DNA of 5,835 nucleotides from Pseudomonadota bacterium. Its GTDB lineage: Bacteria > Pseudomonadota > Gammaproteobacteria > Steroidobacterales > Woeseiaceae. Below are positions 1 to 5,441 of the stretch, piece after piece. The position numbers and the translations under genes were made by a program. The notes beneath the pieces were generated by a model. That model had not been told where the DNA came from. It saw only the letters and a program-made list of their open reading frames with translations, and searched no databases. The DNA lies in NCBI GenBank assembly GCA_022360335.1, contig JAKSCZ010000434.1, forward strand, positions 1 to 5,835. The letters are read 5' to 3'. Numbering within the stretch: position 1 is the stretch's first letter; each line of letters opens with the position of its first letter.

Positions 1-49
1 CCGTGCATTTTGGTGTAAGCGACGTTCATGGACTTTTCGGGTTGGCGCC

Positions 50-80
50 TGTAGTTTACATAAATCCAATAACAAGCAGA
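50..80 (+). promoter_or_regulatory. AT-rich stretch upstream of the ParA-like gene, possible promoter region
   Basis: The first 98 nt contain no convincing gene. Positions about 50-80 are clearly richer in A/T than the rest of this GC-rich window and lie just upstream of the ParA-like gene, which suggests a promoter. I find only weak hexamers: CATAAA at 59-64 resembles a -10 element, and no good -35 sits at the right distance. This is a positional inference, not a motif match. Confidence 0.22.
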
Positions 81-105
81 CAGCACCGCGTCTGATCAAT
101 GCCCC

Positions 106-112
106 GGGGAGG
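106..112 (+). promoter_or_regulatory. Shine-Dalgarno sequence that decides the ParA-like start
   Basis: GGGGAGG at 106-112 ends 4 nt before the ATG at 117. It lies downstream of the earlier in-frame ATG at 99, so it can only serve the ATG at 117 or the next one at 129. The spacing to 117 is short but workable; to 129 it would be 16 nt, which is too long. This favours 117 as the start. Confidence 0.6.
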
Positions 113-116
113 TGTC

Positions 117-755
117 ATGCGGCATATTATGGTCCTTAACGCAAAGGGTGGCTGTGGAAAAAGCACCCTGGCGACCAACATCGCGTCTTATTTCGCCAAC
201 GAAGGTGCGGCCGTCGCACTCGCCGACTACGATCCGCAGCGATCGAGCCTCGACTGGCTCGATCGCCGCCCCGAAGACCGCCCGAAGATCGCCGCGGTGG
301 CCGCGTTCGAAGACGGTTTTCGCCACCTGCCGCGCAGCGCCGATATCTGCGTCGTCAACGCACCGGCCCGTTCGCACGGCAAGGAGCTGACGGAGCTCGT
401 GAAGCACGCCGAAACGCTCGTCGTGCCCGTGTTGCCGTCGATGATCGACATGCAGGCCACGACGACGTTCCTCGAGGAACTTCGGAGCGTCGGCAAGATC
501 GATCGCAAGCAGGCCAGGTTCGGCCTGGTCGCCAACCGCGTCCGTGACAACACGCTGATCTTCGGTGACCTCGACGAATACCTGACCAGGGCAAGGGCGC
601 CGTACGTTGCGGCACTTCGCGAGGCCCAGAATTACGTCCGCGCCTACGCCCGCGGCCTCGGGATCTTCGAGTTGCCGGAGTATCTCGCCTGGCCCGACTG
701 GGACGAGTGGGAGCCATTGACCGCCTGGCTGCGCTCGAAACGCTCGCAGCCGTAG
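117..755 (+). CDS. ParA/MinD-family P-loop ATPase (orphan, atypical switch II)
   Basis: A 212-residue ParA-type ATPase. The start at 117 is chosen because of the ribosome binding site at 106-112 and because the protein then opens with a beta strand leading straight into the P-loop, as usual in the family. The deviant Walker A KGGCGKST lies at residues 10-17 with the signature Lys10, so dimerisation-dependent ATP hydrolysis would be expected. ADYDPQ at 36-41 matches the Walker A' segment (DxDPQ). The switch-II/Walker B segment reads VVNAPAR at 79-85, where the family normally has D-x-P-x-G: Asn81 replaces Asp and Arg85 replaces Gly. A VVPVLPSMIDMQA segment (about 108-120) is typical of ParA proteins. 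No ParB partner or parS-like site is visible, and there is no N-terminal DNA-binding extension. It could position a cellular cargo rather than partition DNA; the cargo is unknown. The TAG stop lies in a REP-like GTAGGAG. Confidence 0.88.
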   Translation: MRHIMVLNAKGGCGKSTLATNIASYFANEGAAVALADYDPQRSSLDWLDRRPEDRPKIAAVAAFEDGFRHLPRSADICVVNAPARSHGKELTELVKHAETLVVPVLPSMIDMQATTTFLEELRSVGKIDRKQARFGLVANRVRDNTLIFGDLDEYLTRARAPYVAALREAQNYVRAYARGLGIFELPEYLAWPDWDEWEPLTAWLRSKRSQP

Positions 756-814
756 GAGAGCGTAGGAGGGCCTTCAGGCCCGAACCGCGTCCGTAGGAGG
801 GCCTTCAGGCCCGA
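752..814 (+). repeat. Left REP cluster: truncated REP end plus two tandem type-B REP hairpins
   Basis: Two identical 22-nt REPs occupy 762-783 and 793-814, a 31-nt period with the spacer ACCGCGTCC. Each starts with GTAG, continues GAG, and forms a hairpin with arms GGGCCT and AGGCCC, ending in GA. A bare GTAGGAG at 752-758 looks like a third copy cut off before its stem. The cluster fills the gap between two convergent genes: the ParA-like stop TAG is 753-755, and the RAYT stop (TGA, minus strand) is 805-807 inside the second hairpin. The hairpins could act as a bidirectional transcription barrier or protect mRNA 3' ends, but there is no T-tract of a classical intrinsic terminator. Confidence 0.9.
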
Positions 815-1278
815 TGCCGCGGGTGCCAGGCAGACCACCAGTACCGGTAATCCCCGGGCTCGACGACAAGTCCCGCCCTGACCGGGTTGTGAATGACGTA
901 GTTCGCCAGGTTCTCCAGGTCCTCCTCCTGCCTGACGGCGTGATCGTGGAATCCCGGCTGCCAGATGCGGCCGCGGCGGTTTTTCAGCCGATTGATCCTG
1001 TGGGCGGATCGGCCCTTCGCCTTTGCGACGACGCCGCTCAAGCGTCCGTTTGACGTCAGCTGAAATATCCAGTGAACGTGATCCGGCATCACGACGTACG
1101 CAAGATTGACGCAGTTGCCTTCGCGCGCCTGTGCGTCGAATTCGTCCATCACGATTCGCGCTTCCTGCTCGCGACCGAACACCGGCCGGCGCATATCGCC
1201 TGTGGCAGTGACCATGTAGATTCGGCCGGTTTCGGAATACCGGCCGGTTCGTAGCCGGTGACCGTGGTAGCGGGGCAT
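805..1278 (-). CDS. REP-associated tyrosine transposase (RAYT, Y1/HUH family)
   Basis: A 157-residue protein of the TnpA_REP class, a single-strand endonuclease with a Y1 tyrosine. The HUH pair is in MPDHVHWIF (His67 and His69), which coordinates the catalytic metal. The nucleophile is very probably Tyr127 in NYVIHNPVRAGLV (126-138). WQPGFHDHAVR at 106-116 and the EEDL that follows are further family blocks. The N-terminal GRYSETGRIYMVT matches the usual RAYT opening. ATG at 1278 is preferred because family members commonly begin Met-Pro near this point; an in-frame TTG at 1296 would add six residues. Neither has a clear ribosome binding site. The length is normal and all catalytic residues are present, so it is probably active. 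The last two codons and the TGA stop lie inside a REP hairpin. Confidence 0.93.
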   Translation of the reverse strand: MPRYHGHRLRTGRYSETGRIYMVTATGDMRRPVFGREQEARIVMDEFDAQAREGNCVNLAYVVMPDHVHWIFQLTSNGRLSGVVAKAKGRSAHRINRLKNRRGRIWQPGFHDHAVRQEEDLENLANYVIHNPVRAGLVVEPGDYRYWWSAWHPRHRA

Positions 1279-1351
1279 GCGCCCAGTTTGGGACAAGTCC
1301 GGGAGGAGGCGCGGCGAGAAATGCGCGCGTATAAGGAGAAACGGAGTTTTT

Positions 1352-1497
1352 TCGCGGCTGAAGCCGCTCCTACCCGGGGCGGGGCCGTTTTCGCGGCTGA
1401 AGCCGCTCCTACAGTAGGAGGGCCTTTCAGGCCCGAATGGTTGAGGAATCGCGGCTGAAGCCGCTCCTACGGCCGCTCCTACAAAAGCCGCTCCTAC
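1352..1497. repeat. Right REP cluster: three type-A REPs, one type-B REP, two truncated copies
   Basis: Type-A REPs in minus orientation lie at 1352-1373, 1391-1412 and 1449-1470 and are identical over 22 nt: GTAGGAG, stem arms GCGGCT and AGCCGC, then GA. A type-B copy in plus orientation lies at 1414-1436, with one extra T in the loop (23 nt). It abuts the 1391-1412 copy with a single A between their GTAG ends, so CTACAGTAG spans 1409-1417. Two half copies in minus orientation follow: 11 nt matching at 1472-1482 and 13 nt at 1485-1497, both ending around the middle of the hairpin. The last one contains the TAG stop (1494-1496) of the epimerase gene. The cluster lies downstream of the heme operon and upstream of the RAYT gene, so it may block read-through between them. 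Confidence 0.92.
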
Positions 1498-2321
1498 GGT
1501 GGCAGGGAATCCCTGATGCCGTCTTCCGGGCTGCGCGGGGCGATGCCGAGCACCTCCCGCATTTTCGTCGTGTCCACGACGCGCGAGGAGGCGAGAAAGG
1601 CGAGGCGCATCGGCGTGAATTCCTTTTCCGCCTGCACGCGGCTGATCGTTCGGGGTTCGGGCAGCGCGGCCTGGCGGGCGACTTCGCCGGCGAACCAGGT
1701 CGCGCTGCGATGGTCGCCGTCGCCGACGTTGTAGATCCCCGCGGGCGCCGTTGCCGACAGCGCCGCGACACAGCAGCTCACGAGGTCGTCGACGTGTATC
1801 CGGTTGCCGGGGTTTGCGTCCTCTTCACGGAGGACCGCGCCGCCCTGCTCCAGGCGACCGATGCCGAGCCGGCCCGGTCCGTAGATGCCCGGTGCGCGCA
1901 GCACGACGAGATCGCAGGCGCGGTCGCCGCACCAGTCGGCCAGAAGCTTCTCCGCGGCGACGCGCGGAATCGACATCCGGCTGCCGGGATTCACGGGCGA
2001 CGCTTCGGTGACGACGGCACCGCGGCAGTCGCCGTAGACGCCGGTCGTGCCGATGTAGACGATCCGCGACGGCGCGACCGTGAGCAGGGACAGGAAGCGC
2101 TGCAGGCGCTCGTCGTGTTCGTTGTCGGGCGGACAGGTGTACAGGACGGCGTAGCGGCCGGGCAGTGACACGGGCAGCGAGTCGGCCTCGTCGAACTCGA
2201 CCTGCTCGAAAGCCCGGCGCGACTCGATCGCGGACCGGCCCAGGCCGAGGACGCCGTCCGCGGGCAGCCGTTCGAGGACACGCCGCCCCGTGTAGCCGGT
2301 TCCGGCGACCAGCGTAAACAT
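1494..2321 (-). CDS. YeeZ-like atypical SDR / NAD-dependent epimerase family protein
   Basis: A 275-residue Rossmann-fold protein. The dinucleotide-binding motif GTGYTG is at residues 7-12. Other family blocks are YIGTTGVYGD (89-98), LRAPGIYGPGR (141-151), NRIHVDDL (173-180) and YNVGDGD (196-202). Gene pattern and length resemble E. coli YeeZ and related atypical SDRs. The YxxxK catalytic pair of classical SDRs is absent: the equivalent region reads SIPRVAAEK (117-125), so ordinary oxidoreductase or epimerase chemistry is uncertain and the substrate is unknown. ATG at 2321 lies 2 nt after the hemY stop with no evident ribosome binding site, which suggests translational coupling and membership of the heme operon. 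The reading frame is open further upstream, but that part is an out-of-frame shadow of hemY. The stop TAG lies in a truncated REP. Confidence 0.87.
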   Translation of the reverse strand: MFTLVAGTGYTGRRVLERLPADGVLGLGRSAIESRRAFEQVEFDEADSLPVSLPGRYAVLYTCPPDNEHDERLQRFLSLLTVAPSRIVYIGTTGVYGDCRGAVVTEASPVNPGSRMSIPRVAAEKLLADWCGDRACDLVVLRAPGIYGPGRLGIGRLEQGGAVLREEDANPGNRIHVDDLVSCCVAALSATAPAGIYNVGDGDHRSATWFAGEVARQAALPEPRTISRVQAEKEFTPMRLAFLASSRVVDTTKMREVLGIAPRSPEDGIRDSLPP

Positions 2322-2323
2322 CC

Positions 2324-3520
2324 CTAGTCGGCGTCGATGTGCGGGATGGCGGGCAAGGGCTTCGCCGCCACCATGCCGAGTCCGTCCCGGTACGCGTCCG
2401 CCGCCGCGTCGGCTTCGCCCATCTGTGCGAGCAGCGCACCGTACTCCCGGTAGGCCTCGGGCGTCGGGCGCAGGCCGATGACGGTCTCGATATAGCTGCG
2501 CGCCTTGCCCCAGAGTTCGTTGCGCAGGCAAAGACGCGACGCGGCCAGCAGCAGGTCGGGGTCCTCGCCGTGGTCTTTCAGCCAGCCTTCGGCTTTCTTC
2601 AGTTGCTTCGTCGTGTCGGTGGCCTCGACCAGCCCGAAGAGCCGCACGAGCGGCCCGCGCCAGTCCGACTTGAGGGCCGACGTCAGTTCTTTTTCCGCGC
2701 GGTCGTGGGCGCCGACGCGCATCAGGGCCCTGAAGTACGCCTCGGGCAGGGAGACGTCGGTCCGGAGCTTGCGGGGAACGGCCTTCCACGCCGCGTCGAG
2801 CGCCTCGACGTCGGCGGCATTCTCGAGCGCCTCGACATGCACGCGCGTCGTCCATTCGTCCAGGGTGCCGGGGTCGAGCCGGGCGTTCTTGCCGAGGCGG
2901 GGCAGGATCTCGCCGAGGGAGTCCCAGTCTTCGAGCCGGAAATACAGCCGGCCCATCAGCGCCAGTGCGTGCGCGTGGTCTTTCGAATCCTCTTCGAGCC
3001 GCCGCAGCGTGGCGAGTGCCTGCTCGTGCTGGCCGCGTTCGAGCTGGAATTCCGCCTGCGTCAGCAGCACGGCATTGGCGGCTTCGGGCGTCTCCCGGTA
3101 CGCGAGGCGCAGCCATTCGTCGCGGCGCTCGTCGCGGCCCTGCAAGTGTGCGGCGCGCGCCGCCTGCAGATAGTTGAACAGCGGCGAATCGCTCGTGCTC
3201 GCCGCGCGTGCGAGCAGCTTCTCGCCGCGCGCGAGATTGCCCTCCGCGACCTCGATCATGCCGCGCGTCAGTTTCTGTCCCGATCGTGCGGCACGATAAC
3301 GGCCCGCGGCTTCGCCCAGGCGGCGCGGCGCCTGAACGATCCGCCGTATCAGCCATACGGCCAGGACGAACGCGATGAAAAAGCCGACAAGTACCGTAAC
3401 CGACATCTCGATGAGGTAGCCGCGAAAACTGATGACGACGTAGCCATCGCTGCCCAGCAGGTAGGATGTGCCAAGAGCCGCCGCAATCAGAACGACGATT
3501 ACGATGATGCCGAATTTCAC
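2324..3520 (-). CDS. hemY: HemY, inner-membrane TPR protein of the heme operon
   Basis: A 398-residue protein, the same length as E. coli HemY as I recall it. It starts with GTG at 3520, overlapping the hemX stop as GTGA. Two hydrophobic segments at residues 3-22 and 41-58 flank a short loop (DGYVVISFRGYLIEMS, 25-40) characteristic of the HemY N-terminal domain. The rest is alpha-helical with TPR-like repeats, clearest at about 140-210 and 320-385. This is the gammaproteobacterial HemY and is unrelated to the protoporphyrinogen oxidase of the same name in Bacillus. Its exact role is not established; it is thought to be a membrane scaffold or to assist protoporphyrin metabolism. The longer open frame upstream runs into hemX in another frame and should not be taken as an N-terminal extension. 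Confidence 0.93.
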   Translation of the reverse strand: MKFGIIVIVVLIAAALGTSYLLGSDGYVVISFRGYLIEMSVTVLVGFFIAFVLAVWLIRRIVQAPRRLGEAAGRYRAARSGQKLTRGMIEVAEGNLARGEKLLARAASTSDSPLFNYLQAARAAHLQGRDERRDEWLRLAYRETPEAANAVLLTQAEFQLERGQHEQALATLRRLEEDSKDHAHALALMGRLYFRLEDWDSLGEILPRLGKNARLDPGTLDEWTTRVHVEALENAADVEALDAAWKAVPRKLRTDVSLPEAYFRALMRVGAHDRAEKELTSALKSDWRGPLVRLFGLVEATDTTKQLKKAEGWLKDHGEDPDLLLAASRLCLRNELWGKARSYIETVIGLRPTPEAYREYGALLAQMGEADAAADAYRDGLGMVAAKPLPAIPHIDAD

Positions 3521-4665
3521 TGCGCGTTTTCTTGCAGGCTGCGGTACTGGCGCAGCAGCTGCAGCGAGCCCGAGATGTCGGGCGTGTCGGACGTGAACGC
3601 GTGGCCGCGAATCTCGGCGATCGTCTCGAGTGCGCCGGCGACCTGGGTGCTGCCGAGGTCGAAGTACTCGTGCAGCAGCGCCGTCGTGTCGTCGAGCGTC
3701 TGCTCGAATACGGCCTGCTCTCCGCGCAGCAGCGCGAGACGCGCCGACTGCAACTGGAGTGCGACGTTGTTGCGCAGGAAGAACTCGGCGTCGGGCGACA
3801 ACCGAACGAGCTTCGCCCGGTCGGGCGGCGTCACCCTGACGAGGCCCGACATCGCGTTCTTGACCGAGGCCCAGGCGCGGCCCGCGGCGCCCGGCTCTTC
3901 GCCCGCCTCCGGGGCCTCGTCCGGTTCCTCTTCGGGTCCCGCGAGCGGCAGGGACTCGACGACGCGCGCGAGACTCGCGAGCATCAGTGTCGCCCCTTCG
4001 ATGTCCGGTTTCTTCATGACCTCGAGCGCCGCCAGCTCGTCCGAGAGTGCGCCGCGCACGCCCGTCAGCGCCGGGTTGGCGAGCTGCACGATGCGCTCGT
4101 CGGCCATTCTCAGCGCCAGCGCGGCGAGATGCGGATTGTTCGCGAGCTGCAGCTGCGCGTTCGCGATCTGCATGTAGTATTCGGATTCCGCGAGTATCCA
4201 GGCATCGCGCGCGCCTTCGGAAACCCCCGCGAGCGACGCGACCGAACTCTCGAGCGTCGACAGGCGGGCCGGCAGGGAGTCGAGAAGGCGAATGCGTTCG
4301 TCGAAGTCGCGGCGCAGTGCGTCGACGGCGGCGTCGACGCCCGGATCCCGCGCTTCCACGTCGGCGATTCTCGACTCCATGTCGGCGAGCGTCCGTCCGG
4401 AAGCCGCCACGCGGTCGTCGAGCCGGGACAGGGTATCGTCTACGGTCGAGTCGCCCGCCGTCCGCCAGGTCTGCCATGCCAGGTAGCCGGATCCCGCGAG
4501 CGCGACCACGGCTGTGAGAAGCGCGAGCCGTCCGGCGGCGTTGCCCTTGCGCGCGCGCGCCGGCGATGGCGGCGTATCCTCGGCGGGCGCTTCGGCTGCT
4601 TCCGCAACGGCCGTCTCCGGCGCTTCCTCGACGAGAGTTCCCTGCTCGATGTCTTTGTCGCTCAT
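3517..4665 (-). CDS. hemX: HemX family inner-membrane protein
   Basis: A 382-residue protein starting with ATG at 4665, which overlaps the hemD stop as ATGA. An acidic, Ala/Pro/Glu-rich cytoplasmic segment (about 1-36) and a short basic patch (RARKGNAAGR, 37-46) precede one transmembrane helix at about 46-64. Residues about 70-147 have a coiled-coil-like pattern. The HemX family core then begins with WILAESEYYMQIANAQL at 156-172 and continues through NPALTGVRGALSDELAAL (197-214) and KPDIEGATL (219-227). An acidic low-complexity linker occupies about 243-262. HemX proteins are often annotated as uroporphyrin-III C-methyltransferase, but this protein has no SAM methyltransferase motifs. Its biochemical role is not known. 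The frame is open further upstream, but that would overlap hemD extensively. Confidence 0.93.
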   Translation of the reverse strand: MSDKDIEQGTLVEEAPETAVAEAAEAPAEDTPPSPARARKGNAAGRLALLTAVVALAGSGYLAWQTWRTAGDSTVDDTLSRLDDRVAASGRTLADMESRIADVEARDPGVDAAVDALRRDFDERIRLLDSLPARLSTLESSVASLAGVSEGARDAWILAESEYYMQIANAQLQLANNPHLAALALRMADERIVQLANPALTGVRGALSDELAALEVMKKPDIEGATLMLASLARVVESLPLAGPEEEPDEAPEAGEEPGAAGRAWASVKNAMSGLVRVTPPDRAKLVRLSPDAEFFLRNNVALQLQSARLALLRGEQAVFEQTLDDTTALLHEYFDLGSTQVAGALETIAEIRGHAFTSDTPDISGSLQLLRQYRSLQENAQ

Positions 4666-5441
4666 GGTGCCAATCCGGAGTCGGTGCTGTGCAATGCGAT
4701 GATCGCCCGGACCATGTCGTCGGCCCCGGTGCCGGGCGCCAGTATCGGCCGGGACGCGGGAAAGCGATCCAGCGCCTCTTTTATCACACGTCCGGCCGGC
4801 GTCACCAGCGGCGTGGATTCGAGTTGCGCAACGCACCAGTCGGGCAGTAACTCGACCAGGTTCGCCAGCGACTGCACGCTCATGACGGTGACGACGTCGA
4901 TACGGCCCCGGCGCCATCGCGCCTCGAGATCGGCGAGCGCCCCGGCGCCGGGCTGCGGCACGCGGCGTTCGTAGACCGGCAGGTATTCGACGACGGCGCC
5001 ACGCTTTTTCAGTTCCTCGGCCAGCAATTCGCGCCCGCCGCGCCCGCGGACGATGCGGATGCGCTTGCCCTCGACGTCCCGCAAGGGCTCCTCGGCGAGC
5101 AGGTGCTCGCTGTCGAATCCGCCGGCCGGCCGGATGTCGACGACGCGGCCGGCAGCCCGGACGGCTTCGGCGGTCGCGGGTCCGATGACGGCCGTTTTCG
5201 CGCCGTCGGCGAACTCGATGCCGTACTCGACGGCGTTGCGGCTGACGAATACGGCGATATCGGGCTTCGAAAGCTGCGCAGCGCGCTTGCGAACGTCGAA
5301 CGCCTCGAACGGCGCAATCTCGATGACCGGGAAGCAGTAAGCCCTGCCGCCGTGCGATTCGATCGCCTCGACGAGATCGCCGGCCTGCCGGCGCGGGCGC
5401 GTGACGAGAACGCCGACGTCCTTCAACGAATTGTCAGGCAT
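4662..5441 (-). CDS. hemD: Uroporphyrinogen-III synthase
   Basis: A 259-residue cytoplasmic enzyme that cyclises hydroxymethylbilane with inversion of ring D to give uroporphyrinogen III, the branch point to heme, siroheme and corrinoids. HemD proteins are poorly conserved, but the expected blocks occur in order: VLVTRP at 11-16, FVSRNAVEYG at 65-74, AVIGPATAEAV at 84-94, GRGGRELLAEELKKRGA at 133-149 followed by the conserved Tyr of VYERR (156-160, Tyr157), a VMSVQSLANLV block at 186-196, and TPAGR at 214-218. ATG at 5441 is chosen because VLVTRP then falls at the usual distance from the N-terminus. It overlaps the end of hemC by 8 nt (ATGCCTGA), and no strong ribosome binding site is visible, so coupling to hemC translation is likely. 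An upstream extension would run deep into hemC. Confidence 0.95.
   Translation of the reverse strand: MPDNSLKDVGVLVTRPRRQAGDLVEAIESHGGRAYCFPVIEIAPFEAFDVRKRAAQLSKPDIAVFVSRNAVEYGIEFADGAKTAVIGPATAEAVRAAGRVVDIRPAGGFDSEHLLAEEPLRDVEGKRIRIVRGRGGRELLAEELKKRGAVVEYLPVYERRVPQPGAGALADLEARWRRGRIDVVTVMSVQSLANLVELLPDWCVAQLESTPLVTPAGRVIKEALDRFPASRPILAPGTGADDMVRAIIALHSTDSGLAP

Larger units (their letters stand above)
752..1497. mobile_element. REP/RAYT module (REPtron-like)
   Basis: A RAYT gene sits between REP clusters at 752-814 and 1352-1497, the arrangement described for REPtrons in other gammaproteobacteria. Outer copies mostly point their GTAG ends away from the gene: both full left copies are in plus orientation, and three of four full right copies are in minus orientation. 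RAYTs recognise REP hairpins through the GTAG tetranucleotide and are domesticated relatives of IS200/IS605 transposases; they are thought to spread REPs rather than move themselves. Module limits are taken from the outermost truncated REP ends. I see no flanking target-site duplication, as expected for HUH enzymes. It separates the ParA-like gene from the heme operon. Confidence 0.82.

Noticed and set aside
96..407. Minus-strand open frame opposite the ParA-like gene
   Set aside because: It is antisense to the P-loop-encoding region and has no domain or ribosome binding site support.
762..783. Classical intrinsic terminator between the ParA-like and RAYT genes
   Set aside because: The hairpin is strong, but no run of T follows on either strand, so I keep it as a REP with only a possible termination effect.
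814..1254. Small plus-strand open frames across the RAYT gene
   Set aside because: They lie antisense to the RAYT coding sequence, whose HUH and tyrosine motifs are clear, and have no recognisable content themselves.
752..1497. CRISPR array
   Set aside because: The repeats are short palindromes in both orientations with irregular spacing and two stem types, and they flank a RAYT gene. That is REP organisation, not direct repeats with uniform spacers.
1437..2168. 243-codon plus-strand open frame starting inside the right REP cluster
   Set aside because: It starts in repeat DNA and runs antisense to the epimerase gene with no recognisable domain.
1494..3356. Possible 620-residue fusion protein ending in the epimerase
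   Set aside because: Only the last 275 residues form the Rossmann protein. The upstream part is hemY read in the wrong frame, and the ATG at 2321 directly follows the hemY stop.
2339..4177. 612-codon open frame on the plus strand, antisense to hemY and hemX
   Set aside because: The opposite strand carries hemY and hemX with recognisable family motifs. The plus-strand translation is Arg/Ala-rich with no recognisable domain, typical of antisense frames in GC-rich DNA.
2324..4477. Possible 717-residue HemY with a long N-terminal extension
   Set aside because: The extension is hemX read out of frame and is Arg-rich nonsense. GTG at 3520 gives the expected 398 residues with two membrane helices and a GTGA overlap.
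3532..4974. 480-codon open frame on the plus strand, antisense to hemX and the hemD end
   Set aside because: It overlaps two confidently assigned genes. The translation is low-complexity, Arg/Glu/Val-rich and shows no family motif; it is a GC-rich shadow frame.
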